A stretch of DNA of 64,000 nt from Pedobacter frigiditerrae (GCF_032678705.1 NZ_JAVTSS010000002.1:1860001-1924000); one strand, 5' to 3'; positions 52,328-60,377 are shown, counted from the stretch's first letter. Numbers and translations are program-made. Notes: generated by a model not told the origin, from the letters alone.

Positions 52328-52375
52328 GTTAAAATTAAGTTAAACTACTATGCACCATACAAAGTAGTAAGTTAT

Positions 52376-52681
52376 TTATCCGTAATGATTATTAATTTCT
52401 TCAATTTCCATTACCTCAAGGCGTTCTTCCTTTGTAATCATAAATATAAGCCTGTAAGCTTTATTTATTCTTATGGAGTATTTACCTAAATATCTTTTTT
52501 CTTTAAGCTTTTCAAAATGTAAAGATTTAATTTCTCTTAAATCTTGTGTGCCATTTGCTTGCTTAATCTGGAATATCCTCTTTTTAAAAGCTTGTTCTAC
52601 TTCGTAAGGATATTTGCTTTTACCAGGGGTTTTGTTTTCGGCAAGTACACCTAGATACTCGTCAACAAACTTAATTTTCAT
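52376..52681 (-). CDS. higB: HigB/RelE-like toxin
   Basis: 101 residues of the RelE/ParE fold: EQAFKKRIFQIKQANGTQDL, REIKSLHFEKLKEKRYLGKY, SIRINKAYRLIFMITKEERL and EVMEIEEINNHYG. It would cleave mRNA on the ribosome. The central Arg/Lys/His and the C-terminal NNHYG are typical. The antitoxin gene follows; the upstream region holds overlapping promoter and operator-like repeats. Confidence 0.88.
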   Translation of the reverse strand: MKIKFVDEYLGVLAENKTPGKSKYPYEVEQAFKKRIFQIKQANGTQDLREIKSLHFEKLKEKRYLGKYSIRINKAYRLIFMITKEERLEVMEIEEINNHYG

Positions 52682-52731
52682 AATTCTACTCTAGTTTAAT
52701 ATTATTCATTTCAGCTCTCTTTTTGGTAAAG

Positions 52732-52803
52732 CAAATATAATGATTTAAAATAAATATCAAAATTTGATAAGTATCTTTTTTTGATAAGTATCGATAAGTG
52801 ATA
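52732..52803 (-). promoter_or_regulatory. higBA promoter with overlapping palindrome and direct repeats
   Basis: TATATTTG at 52732-52739 and TTG at 52758-52760 (18-bp spacer) on the minus strand. The perfect palindrome TATCAAAATTTGATA (52755-52769) covers the TTG box. Immediately upstream come TTGATAAGTATC at 52764-52775 and 52781-52792 and a degenerate third copy at 52792-52803. A repressor bound here would block the polymerase, fitting HigA autoregulation. Confidence 0.6.
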
Positions 52804-52853
52804 ATAATATGACAATTAGAGATATTAAGTGTAAAAATAGAAGAGGCTATCGA

Positions 52854-53582
52854 TTATTTACTTTTAACTTTCTTCAGTCCTAAATAATGTTCTCTTTCTG
52901 CCTTATCAAATTTCTCTATCGCATTGCGAAGTAAAACTCGAGGCATTGTTGCCGCATATTTATCTAGGAAGGTAATTAATTTCAATTTGTTTTTATCTCC
53001 AGCAAAACGCAACATCCATCCTGTTGCCTTGTGAACCAAATCTTCTTGGTCGTTTAACAACATCTCTGCAATTTGATAAGTATCCTTCAAATCATTTTTT
53101 CTGATAAAATAACACGTGCTTAAAATTGCGGTTCTGCGTTCCCAAATGTTTTCAGATTTAGCTAGCTGATAAAGTACATCTCTGGGTTTGTCGAAAAGAT
53201 ATAAGCCTGTCATATACAAACAACCTAGGTCTACCAAATCCCAATTGTTAATTCTATCGTGCCTGCGCATATAGAGGTGATAGAATTCTGCTAACCTTGT
53301 TTTGTCTATCTTTTTCTCTCTTGAAGCCTTATCCATGATACTCACACCGCCAACTCTTGCCTCGTGAATATTGCTCTCTAACAAAAGCTCAATTTCTTCA
53401 ATTGGCATTTGGTTGTATTTTTTGGCAAGCTCGAAAATGAAACCCATCTTTACGCCAATAAATTCATCGCCATACCCATAATCGCCTTCTTCTGATTTAA
53501 AATAACGAAGAATTTTCTTCAATTCGTCATCAGATTGATTGGCCATTAAGGTGTCTATAAAAGATTTGGCAGTAAGCTCCAT
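52854..53582 (-). CDS. AlkD-like DNA alkylation repair protein (HEAT-like)
   Basis: 242 residues of the AlkD/AlkC fold: FIGVKMGFIFELAKKYNQMP, ESNIHEARVGGVSIMDKASR, RINNWDLVDLGCLYMTGLYL, SENIWERRTAILSTCYFIRK and KATGWMLRFAG. The NWDLVD and WERRTAI patterns carry the Trp and Asp/Arg residues that flip out or hold alkylated bases in AlkD. It would excise N3- or N7-alkylpurines without base flipping. The DUF1572 gene upstream ends one base before its start. Confidence 0.88.
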   Translation of the reverse strand: MELTAKSFIDTLMANQSDDELKKILRYFKSEEGDYGYGDEFIGVKMGFIFELAKKYNQMPIEEIELLLESNIHEARVGGVSIMDKASREKKIDKTRLAEFYHLYMRRHDRINNWDLVDLGCLYMTGLYLFDKPRDVLYQLAKSENIWERRTAILSTCYFIRKNDLKDTYQIAEMLLNDQEDLVHKATGWMLRFAGDKNKLKLITFLDKYAATMPRVLLRNAIEKFDKAEREHYLGLKKVKSK

Positions 53583-53583
53583 G

Positions 53584-54150
53584 CTATTCGTCTTTTAAAA
53601 ATTCATCAGTAAAGTGTTGTTTGTGTTTGGGCTGAGCAAACTTTTCAGCATTAAATGTTTTAGAGTTTCCTTTCGGAATAGAAAGTGATTGCCAGTTTTC
53701 ATTACAAAGCATTTTGCCTAAAAATACAATTTGTCCTACGTGGTAGGGATAGTGTGCCAACTGACGATTGATAGCCTCAGTAACAGTATGACCCTGATTA
53801 CGAATATAAATTTCTTTATTTAAATCTGCTGCGGTTAGCGGATTAATGGCGTCAAATAAACATTGCCAACCTGTATTCCATTTTTCTAGTAGTTCGGCTT
53901 TAGTCGCAATATCATTTTCAAATTCCTCATCTCTATTTCGCCATTCTTTCTCCCCATCGCTGGTTAAAAAATCTGTCCAACGAGACAACATATTTCCCCA
54001 TAAATGTTTTACAATCATCGCAATGCTATTGCTCTCTTCATTAAATTGCCAAAACAATTGTTCTTCGCCCAGTTGGGCAAAAGTTTTATCGCCAAGCATT
54101 TTATAATACTCAAATTGCTTTTTAGCACTTTCTAAATAGTCGTTTTCCAT
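53584..54150 (-). CDS. DUF1572 (DinB-like) protein
   Basis: 188 residues of four-helix DinB type: EEQLFWQFNEESNSIAMIVK, HLWGNMLSRWTDFLTSDGEK and HYPYHVGQIVFLGKMLCNEN supply the His residues of the metal site. Function unknown, presumably a thiol- or metal-dependent enzyme. It lies one base upstream of the AlkD-like gene, so the two are likely co-transcribed, pointing to a stress or alkylation link (inference). Confidence 0.82.
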   Translation of the reverse strand: MENDYLESAKKQFEYYKMLGDKTFAQLGEEQLFWQFNEESNSIAMIVKHLWGNMLSRWTDFLTSDGEKEWRNRDEEFENDIATKAELLEKWNTGWQCLFDAINPLTAADLNKEIYIRNQGHTVTEAINRQLAHYPYHVGQIVFLGKMLCNENWQSLSIPKGNSKTFNAEKFAQPKHKQHFTDEFLKDE

Positions 54151-54374
54151 ATTAGGTTATTTATGCCTTTATTTCTTGCAGACAAGGCGCAGATCTAAGA
54201 ATCGCAGATGTTCACGGACCAAAGACTAATAAATCTGTAAATGAATACTATAAATTTATAGAATAATTATAATCTTGGTTCTACAAATCAGCGACTTTTC
54301 TGCGGATAGATCTGCGAAAAACTATTTATTGCACTGTTCTTTCTCGCAAACAAGATCAGCGAAAAATAAAATCT
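54151..54374. repeat. GCAGATC-type intergenic phrases
   Basis: GGCGCAGATCTAAG, ATCGCAGATGTTC, CAGCGACTTTTCTGCGG, AGATCTGCGAAAAAC and AAGATCAGCGAAAAAT follow one another. The same phrase types are at 13085-13135 and 24570-24620. No gene seen. Confidence 0.6.
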
Positions 54375-55097
54375 TTATTCTTCAACTCTAATTAAAGCGC
54401 CATTTTCTATTCTATTATCTTGGTCTATGGCAAATATTTGTCTTCCAACAGTTGTTGCATTTGCTAATGAATTAGTAGCTTTTAATTCTAAAAATCTATC
54501 AATGTTGGCAAAACTATCTTTATCACTTTGCCTAATTTGTGCTTGCATTTCCGTATCTACAACACCAGGGTAAATGGCAATAATCTCTACGCCATTTTCT
54601 ACGCTGTCTTGTTCAATTGCAACGGTTTTTGTCATCATATCTATAGCTGCTTTTGTGGCGCAATAAATAGACCAGCCATGATATGGTTTTTGGGCAGCGC
54701 CCGAAGAAATGTTAATGATTTTCTTTTCGCCACCCCAGTTTTTAGTTAAGCTGATAAAAGTTGATGTTAAAATTAGCGGCGCAACAGTGTTGAGTTGTAC
54801 CGTTTTTTCGATATCCGAAATGTCTTCAATCTTACCAATTTGGCCCAGAGTGCCTGCGTTATTTATCAGCGTTATTTTTTCTACTTCAGTAGATTTAAAA
54901 TTTTCAAAAACGCCAGTAAGTAATGCCACAATTCCATCTGTTTTACTCAGGTCGAATTCAATTTGTGTGACTGCTTCAAAGTCTTTATTGCTCGTTCTCG
55001 AAATAGAAAAAACCTGAAACCCTTCATTGAGATAAGCTTTGATAATACCTTTTCCAATTCCCTTACTTCCGCCAGTAATGATTAATATTTTACTCAT
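54375..55097 (-). CDS. Short-chain dehydrogenase (SDR), benzil/sepiapterin-reductase-like
   Basis: About 240 residues from MSKILIITGGSKGIGKGI. Cofactor motif GGSKGIGKG, NNAGTLGQIG, catalytic NISSGAAQK and YCATKAAID (Tyr and Lys). The C-terminal part (AIYPGVVDTEMQAQIRQSDK) is like YueD/sepiapterin-reductase SDRs. A TTG two codons earlier is less likely. It is the last gene of a minus-strand operon that begins with the HEAT and GNAT-fusion genes. Confidence 0.88.
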   Translation of the reverse strand: MSKILIITGGSKGIGKGIIKAYLNEGFQVFSISRTSNKDFEAVTQIEFDLSKTDGIVALLTGVFENFKSTEVEKITLINNAGTLGQIGKIEDISDIEKTVQLNTVAPLILTSTFISLTKNWGGEKKIINISSGAAQKPYHGWSIYCATKAAIDMMTKTVAIEQDSVENGVEIIAIYPGVVDTEMQAQIRQSDKDSFANIDRFLELKATNSLANATTVGRQIFAIDQDNRIENGALIRVEE

Positions 55098-55099
55098 TA

Positions 55100-55858
55100 T
55101 CAAATATAATGAATATCAATATACTGTTTAGCTTGTTCTTGTGTTAAGGCAGAAAAATTCCGATATCGAAAATGTACATCAATAATTTCAGCTAAGGCAT
55201 CTTTAACAAGCACTTTGTTTTCCCATTTGTTAAGGCTAGAAATTACAGTTGCCAAACAACCTTTTTTATAAGCAATTTGACCAATTACGTGTACCAATGT
55301 GTTTCTAACTCTTGCTGTTTTATCAAATTGTAATTCTTCTAGTAGCGGTAATATATCTTGAGGATATTTACGGCCTCTAAGTTCAATGCCATGGCAAATT
55401 TCTCTTCTAATCTCTTTATCTGGATGATGAAGATATTGCCTTGCCCAATTTAATACAGGAGTTGGATTTACTTCTCCCATTTTTTTAATGCAGCCAATTA
55501 CTGCATTTCTGGGCGAATGGTGTTTGTCAAGTAAACCTTCATCAAAAAATGATTTAACAATTTCAAAATCGATTTTACCAATTTCTCCGGCAGCATTAAT
55601 TGCAGTTTGCCTTATTTTAAAATCATCATATTGCAAAAGGATATTTAGTGTAAAAATGATTTTAGGTTTTAAAAAATCATTCGCAAAATAAATTCTTCCG
55701 CAACTTAAATAGGCCGATTTTCTAATATATGTATCTTCACTACTAAAATATTGGATGACTAGACTTAATATCTTTGTTTCTACTTCTTGCTGAATATTGG
55801 TTCTTATTTCTTCAACAAGATTTAATCGTTGTGTTTTTGTTAAATCATAAAAAGCCAT
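55100..55858 (-). CDS. HEAT-repeat protein
   Basis: 252 residues made of helical HEAT-like repeats: AYLSCGRIYFANDFLKPKII, AINAAGEIGKIDFEIVKSFF, RNAVIGCIKKMGE, REICHGIELRGRKYPQDILP and RNTLVHVIGQIAYKKGC. It probably serves as a protein scaffold. It starts immediately after the GNAT-fusion stop codon (TAA followed by ATG) and ends 2 bp before the SDR start, indicating tight co-translation. The partner is unknown. Confidence 0.78.
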   Translation of the reverse strand: MAFYDLTKTQRLNLVEEIRTNIQQEVETKILSLVIQYFSSEDTYIRKSAYLSCGRIYFANDFLKPKIIFTLNILLQYDDFKIRQTAINAAGEIGKIDFEIVKSFFDEGLLDKHHSPRNAVIGCIKKMGEVNPTPVLNWARQYLHHPDKEIRREICHGIELRGRKYPQDILPLLEELQFDKTARVRNTLVHVIGQIAYKKGCLATVISSLNKWENKVLVKDALAEIIDVHFRYRNFSALTQEQAKQYIDIHYI

Positions 55859-56788
55859 TTAATTTTCAGTAAAAGGTGGGGTAGTATAAACCAATAGCAA
55901 CCTTGGGTCTAAAAATTTTTTAGCAGCAAAATCTTTCTTAAACCTTGTCCAGCTTTCTTCAAATATAGGTTTACGATCCTCATCCTTAAATGGGTTAGGG
56001 AATTTTTCGCTGTCTATTTTGTATTTTATTGGAATATCAGTTACTTCAATACCATATCTAACAGATAAGTAGCTAAGCAATGACTTTAAGTCTTTGAATT
56101 GATAAGAATAACCCATCAATAAATTTTCTCCGAATAAATCCAGTCCAAAAGAAATCCATTGTAAATCAAGTTCATATTTTTCCTTTGTCGTATCGAAGAT
56201 AATTCCAATGTTTAAAACCATTCCTTCATAATCAGGTAATAATCGATAATCTATTAAGATACTCCCGCTCTTTTTATCTTCAATAAATGAGTTCAATTGA
56301 TTAAAATCTGTGTAGCATATTTTGCCTAATTGATTTACTTCAACTTCTTTTTTAAAGCAAACGCTATTCTCAATACCTATATATTGCCCATAATTTGGAA
56401 TGCGACGATAACCACATTTTTTATATAATGAGACCGCCTCAGCTTGTCTAATTCCAGTTTCTAATAAACAATTTTCATAACCAAGCTCGCCAGTCCAGCT
56501 TTCTAACTCCTTTAAAATTGTGGTTGCAATTCCTTTTTTTCTGCCATTGGGCGATGTATACATCCGCTTTACTTCCATAGCAATAGGAGAAAGTTCTTTA
56601 ATGGCACCACATCCCAAAGGAATATCATTTTCATAAGCAACAACAACGTGCTTTATCTTATCAATTTTATTAAACTGTGTGTAAAAAGCGTGTTCGCTGC
56701 CATCTATTTCTGCTAAGTAAGCATCAAGATGTTTAACCAATTCAATAAAATCTAAATGCTCTGAGTCGGTTCTGATCGTTGTAATCAT
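55859..56788 (-). CDS. GNAT acetyltransferase fused to an unknown C-terminal domain
   Basis: 309 residues. The first about 150 are a GNAT domain: GCGAIKELSPIAMEVKRMYT, SPNGRKKGIATTILKELESW (acetyl-CoA loop) and GIRQAEAVSLYKKCGYRRIP, ending at GQYIGIENSVCFKKE. Stand-alone GNAT proteins of this type stop there. The rest (LLPDYEGMVLNIGIIFDTTK, SFGLDLFGENLLMGYSYQFK, RYGIEVTDIPIKYKIDSEKF) is not a domain I recognise. It looks like a genuine fusion, since the frame is uninterrupted. It leads a three-gene block with the HEAT and SDR genes. Confidence 0.8.
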   Translation of the reverse strand: MITTIRTDSEHLDFIELVKHLDAYLAEIDGSEHAFYTQFNKIDKIKHVVVAYENDIPLGCGAIKELSPIAMEVKRMYTSPNGRKKGIATTILKELESWTGELGYENCLLETGIRQAEAVSLYKKCGYRRIPNYGQYIGIENSVCFKKEVEVNQLGKICYTDFNQLNSFIEDKKSGSILIDYRLLPDYEGMVLNIGIIFDTTKEKYELDLQWISFGLDLFGENLLMGYSYQFKDLKSLLSYLSVRYGIEVTDIPIKYKIDSEKFPNPFKDEDRKPIFEESWTRFKKDFAAKKFLDPRLLLVYTTPPFTEN

Positions 56789-56813
56789 GGGATGAATTTA
56801 TTACTATTTGATA

Positions 56814-57164
56814 TTATTTTCTTCTTACCACAATCCATCCTCCAACAATCGATACTGGCGCAAAAATAAAAATAGCCATTAACTGTGTCCAATGCTCGCC
56901 ACTTGCCTTGAAAAAAGAAAAAGTAGCAAAAGCGGCAATCAGTAAAGCAAGGATATAATTAATTTTTAGGTTGCCAGTTTTCGCAATCAACTGTGTAATC
57001 CATCCAGCCAATGCCGAAAATATGATTCCATTAATTGCAGTTTGAATCATTATGCTAGTTGAAGCAGCTGAATGTGCTTCGATGTCAAACACTTTAAAAA
57101 AAGCCAATGCAGTTGCCGCAAATATAATGTAACCAACTATTACAGCTAAAATTTTTCTAATCAT
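56814..57164 (-). CDS. Small four-helix membrane protein
   Basis: 116 residues with four hydrophobic segments (ILAVIVGYIIFAATALAFFK, TAINGIIFSALAGWITQLIA, YILALLIAAFATFSFF and LMAIFIFAPVSIVGGWIVV). No family recognised; similar small integral proteins are frequent in Bacteroidota. It starts 6 bp after the rhodanese-like gene's stop codon and precedes the GNAT fusion by 25 bp. Confidence 0.7.
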   Translation of the reverse strand: MIRKILAVIVGYIIFAATALAFFKVFDIEAHSAASTSIMIQTAINGIIFSALAGWITQLIAKTGNLKINYILALLIAAFATFSFFKASGEHWTQLMAIFIFAPVSIVGGWIVVRRK

Positions 57165-57170
57165 AATCGG

Positions 57171-57683
57171 TTATTTTTTGCAGTCTTTAGCGGTTACTTC
57201 ACTCATTCCGCCAGACATATTAACAATATTTCTAAAACCTTTTTGATTTAATAAATAAGCAGCCTGCGGACTTCTATGGCTATGTGAGCAATAAACAACA
57301 ATAGTTTGGTTTTTGTATTTGTCTAATTCTGAAAATCTTTCCTCTAGTTGTTGAATTGGTATGTTGATGGCATTTTTCAATGTTCCAAAGTTGGGGTCGG
57401 TTTTACCATCAAACTCATCCTTGGTACGTACATCTAATAGAATAGCTTTTGGATTAGCTTTAATGTAATCACATATAGAAGTAGGTCTAATGTTTTTAAA
57501 AGTAACAGTGGCCGATTTAACTAATTTCATATGGCAATGTGTGCATTCACCTGGTTTGTCAAAAACCGCTTTGTCGCAATCACGGCCGCAGGGTAAACAT
57601 TGATACTTTTCGTCTCTATCTTTACTAAATGAGAATAAGGAAATACAGATAAGAATAAGTAAGAATAATTTCAAGGTTTTCAT
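57171..57683 (-). CDS. Exported rhodanese-like protein with metal-binding N-terminal region
   Basis: 170 residues with a signal peptide (ILICISLFSFS), a small Cys/His cluster (CLPCGRDCDKAVFDKPGEC and THCHMKL, like a heavy-metal-associated YHS-type or zinc-binding segment) and a rhodanese domain: ILLDVRTKDEFDGKTDPNFG, TLKNAINIPIQQLEERFSEL, then VVYCSHSHRSPQAAYLL with the active-site Cys loop CSHSHR, and NMSGGMSEV. It may transfer sulfur or bind metals in the periplasm. Confidence 0.85.
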   Translation of the reverse strand: MKTLKLFLLILICISLFSFSKDRDEKYQCLPCGRDCDKAVFDKPGECTHCHMKLVKSATVTFKNIRPTSICDYIKANPKAILLDVRTKDEFDGKTDPNFGTLKNAINIPIQQLEERFSELDKYKNQTIVVYCSHSHRSPQAAYLLNQKGFRNIVNMSGGMSEVTAKDCKK

Positions 57684-57700
57684 GGTACGATAAGAGTTAA

Positions 57701-58057
57701 TTAAATGGCTTGTCCGAAAGTTAAGGAATTACTGTCTGGATCTAGCAAGGCAAATTCCTTTTGTCCCCAAGGTTTAAGATGCAAATGCCCTGCCTGTGGA
57801 ATGTTTAATTGTTTTGCTAAGGCCAAGCCATACCATTCTTCAATATGATCTGTTCTAATGTAAACCTGACCATAATTTTCTGCAGGGTCTAAACCTGCAA
57901 ACTCAAAAAAGTGAATTTCGATATTGTCTTTTTTTAACATTAGGTAACCATCATAATCTTCTTTGCCTAATTGTTCAAAACCTAGTTTGTTGATGTAAAA
58001 ATCCCTAGTAATGGCTTTATTACGCATTGGGAGTTTTGGGTTGATGTATGTAAGCAT
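57701..58057 (-). CDS. VOC-family protein (bleomycin-resistance-like)
   Basis: 118 residues from MLTYINPKLPMRNKAITRDF. DFYINKLGFEQLGKEDYDGY, LKKDNIEIHFFEFAGLDPAE and YIRTDHIEEWYGLALAKQLN fit a single-module VOC protein such as BRP, which dimerises to sequester antibiotics; DPDSNSLTFGQAI closes the fold. An ATG 13 codons upstream is less likely because of its unrelated sequence. It is first in the block running through rhodanese to SDR. Confidence 0.82.
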   Translation of the reverse strand: MLTYINPKLPMRNKAITRDFYINKLGFEQLGKEDYDGYLMLKKDNIEIHFFEFAGLDPAENYGQVYIRTDHIEEWYGLALAKQLNIPQAGHLHLKPWGQKEFALLDPDSNSLTFGQAI

Positions 58058-58132
58058 AATGATTTTTTTTATAGGTGAAATAAATATAGCAAACACTGAT
58101 GGGATTCAATTAAAGCATTTGCAAAGGATTGA

Positions 58133-58312
58133 TCACATTGTTACAGCTACGTTTTTGCCAAGCGTTTTAAAGCGTACACCATTATCTTGCGTAACCGTAA
58201 TGGTAATATGACCACCTTTACTGAGATTGATGTCACCAATTTTTCCAGATTTACCTTTGTGTGTCCCAGCAATGACATTGCATTGGTCGCCGTCTTTTAG
58301 TGTTGTTTCCAT
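58133..58312 (-). CDS. Short KOW-motif protein (59 residues)
   Basis: An open frame of 59 codons, shorter than a usual 60-residue cut-off. It starts METTLKDGDQCNVIAGTHKG and continues KSGKIGDINLSKGGHITITV. The GDxCxVIAGTHKGKSGKIG part fits a KOW domain (Gly-rich beta-barrel strand found in NusG, L24 and L26e), so it likely binds RNA or protein in the transcription or ribosome machinery. It is a stand-alone small protein, on the same strand as the VOC gene downstream (75 bp). Confidence 0.72.
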   Translation of the reverse strand: METTLKDGDQCNVIAGTHKGKSGKIGDINLSKGGHITITVTQDNGVRFKTLGKNVAVTM

Positions 58313-58396
58313 TTTGGATTGATTTGATTTTAAATTTAGCGATTTTCCGAGATTCTTTCATAAACATTAAGGAAGACGTATGAATTGGACTAAAAT

Positions 58397-58480
58397 GTTT
58401 CGACTTCGCTCAGCATAACATTACTCACAGATTACTCACAGCGCTACCGATATAGAATCGGTACAAGTCCTGAATGACAA
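58397..58480. repeat. Variant of the CCTGAGC-family repeat with an internal insert
   Basis: TTTCGACTTCGCTCAGC at the left and AGTCCTGAATGACAAA at the right, with a TTACTCACAGATTACTCACAG duplication and ACCGATATAGAATCGGT in the centre. Similar in build to the copy at 7181-7230. Confidence 0.6.
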
Positions 58481-58571
58481 ACTGGTTGTGTTATGAAACT
58501 TTGCAAAAAATTGAAGTAAAGAGGTTACTTTATCCTACGAAAACAGATGCCCGCAATTACGTTCGAAATAA

Positions 58572-59489
58572 TCAATTAAACGACTGCCTATAAGCCAAAG
58601 GCGAATAACTTGTCTTGCTCTTAAACAACTTATTAAATGACTGCGGATGCTCAAACCCCAATTGATAAGCCACTTCCGCAACACTCAAATTACTAATCGA
58701 TAAAATCTCCTTTGCCTTTTCAATCAACTTGTTATGAATATGCTGTTGTGCATTTTCGCCAGTTAACGAACGCAGCATGTCGCTCAAATAACGAGGCGAA
58801 ACATTTAACTGATCTGCTAAATACTGCACAGTAGGTAAACCCATTGTTAATGCAGTTTTTTGCTCGAAATGTGCTAACCACAAATCCTCCAACTTAGCTA
58901 ATATATCATTGCTCACGGCCTTTCTGGTAATAAACTGCCTTTTGTAAAAACGATTACTGTAATTAAGCAATAACTCAATTTGCGAGATAATCACATCCTG
59001 ACTAAAATCATCAATATTAGATTGTATCTCATCATTTATGTTCTCGAAAATACCATTGATGATATTCCTTTCCTTATCCGATAGGTGTAAAGCTTCGTTG
59101 GCGGCATAAGAGAAGAAACCATACTTTGTTATGTTTTTGCATAAAGAATGATTCCTGATAAAATCTGGATGTATCAATAAAGTCTGACCCCTATATTCAG
59201 TCTCGTCATCATTAACTGCTAACAATTGCTTTGGAGAAGTAAAAACTAAACCTCCTTCATCAAAATCATAATAATTTTGCCCGTATCTAATTTTTCCGCT
59301 GAGGCCTGTTTTGTAAGAAATCTTATAGAAATTGAGTAAAAAAGAGTGAGGCAATTCACCCTTATTAACAGCCAATTGCGTATTGTCGACCAAACTCACC
59401 AAAGGATGTAAAGGCTTAGGTAAGCCCAACATCCGGTGCAGTTCTGATATAGAATTAAACAAATGCGGAATATGTTCTTCTTTTTTCAT
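58572..59489 (-). CDS. AraC-family transcriptional regulator (cassette B)
   Basis: 305 residues. The N-terminal half is a cupin-like sensor with KISYKTGLSGKIRYGQNYYD, FDEGGLVFTSPKQLLAV and LLIHPDFIRNHSLCKNITKY. The C-terminal DNA-binding domain has two helix-turn-helices: VQYLADQLNVSPRYLSDMLR and NLSVAEVAYQLGFEHPQSFN, then KLFKSKTSYSPLAYRQSFN. It is clearly paralogous to the protein at 60928-61845. It starts 17 bp after the SDR stop codon, so the regulator is co-transcribed with the oxidoreductase it likely controls. Confidence 0.93.
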   Translation of the reverse strand: MKKEEHIPHLFNSISELHRMLGLPKPLHPLVSLVDNTQLAVNKGELPHSFLLNFYKISYKTGLSGKIRYGQNYYDFDEGGLVFTSPKQLLAVNDDETEYRGQTLLIHPDFIRNHSLCKNITKYGFFSYAANEALHLSDKERNIINGIFENINDEIQSNIDDFSQDVIISQIELLLNYSNRFYKRQFITRKAVSNDILAKLEDLWLAHFEQKTALTMGLPTVQYLADQLNVSPRYLSDMLRSLTGENAQQHIHNKLIEKAKEILSISNLSVAEVAYQLGFEHPQSFNKLFKSKTSYSPLAYRQSFN

Positions 59490-59506
59490 TAGGTTAAAGA
59501 TAAGGA

Positions 59507-60295
59507 TTAAATCATTTGTGCCATTTGTTTCCTAAAAGCCTCATCGCCCATTTCCAAGCGCTGTGCATATAATTCAATGGCGTCTTTGCCTGCTTGATAC
59601 CTCAATTTATCTTTGCCATCAGTAGCCGCTTCATAAACTACTTCAACAATCTGGTCTACATCACTAAAGTTCTCTTCGTTAAAATTTGAGAACATTTTTT
59701 CCATAAATACATCATAAGCTGGATGTGAAGCCATATCAGATGAACGATTTAAAAAGTCAGTTTTTATGCCACCTGGCGAAACTGTTTTCATTCCCACACC
59801 AAATTTACTTAACTCGAATGCTACACTTTCACTCCAACCTTCCAATGCCCATTTGGTAGCATGGTAAACAGAGGCAAAAGGAAATGTTAACAAACCGCCC
59901 ATAGAAGTAGTATTGATGAATAAGCCACTTTGCCTAGCTCTAAAATAGGGGATAAAGGCTTGCGTAACCCTAATTGTTCCTAATAGATTGGTGTCTAATT
60001 GTTTAACCACTTGCTCATCTGTAGTCCCTTCTAGCGGACCCATTAAGCCATAACCAGCATTGTTAAATACGATATCGATGTTACCTAAAGCAATTGCCTT
60101 TTCCGCAGCCACTTTAATTTGTTCCAGATTGGTTACATCTAAAGGCAATAAAGTGATATTGTCTATTTTATTAAGTTCTGTTTCGTTTTCTGGTTTACGC
60201 ATTGTAGCGATAACGTTCCAGCCTTTTGCTGCAAAGAATTTTGCTGTTGCTTTTCCTAAACCTGTAGAGGCTCCTGTGATGAATATTGTTTTCAT
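59507..60295 (-). CDS. SDR oxidoreductase (cassette B)
   Basis: 262 residues. MKTIFITGASTGLGKATAKF with the cofactor loop, NNAGYGLMGPLEG, INTTSMGGLLTFPF and YHATKWALEGWSES with the catalytic Tyr and Lys, then SPGGIKTDF. Typical of the classical SDRs (short-chain quinone or aldehyde reductases). It lies directly upstream of an AraC gene in one transcript. Upstream are two TGTAxCCAAA repeats 21 bp apart. The substrate is unknown. Confidence 0.93.
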   Translation of the reverse strand: MKTIFITGASTGLGKATAKFFAAKGWNVIATMRKPENETELNKIDNITLLPLDVTNLEQIKVAAEKAIALGNIDIVFNNAGYGLMGPLEGTTDEQVVKQLDTNLLGTIRVTQAFIPYFRARQSGLFINTTSMGGLLTFPFASVYHATKWALEGWSESVAFELSKFGVGMKTVSPGGIKTDFLNRSSDMASHPAYDVFMEKMFSNFNEENFSDVDQIVEVVYEAATDGKDKLRYQAGKDAIELYAQRLEMGDEAFRKQMAQMI

Positions 60296-60318
60296 ATTTT
60301 CTTTAAGTTTTATGATTA

Positions 60319-60377
60319 CAAATGCCTATCAATGGCAAATAGCCGATGTATCCAAATTGGAAAAGATTGTAGCCAAA
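60319..60377 (-). promoter_or_regulatory. Predicted AraC operator upstream of the SDR gene (cassette B)
   Basis: TGTATCCAAA at 60347-60356 and TGTAGCCAAA at 60368-60377 are direct repeats starting 21 bp apart (two helical turns). A CAAA (TTTG on the transcribed strand, a possible -7 core, 60319-60322) is 28 bp from the first repeat. The other cassette has the same arrangement. Confidence 0.65.
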
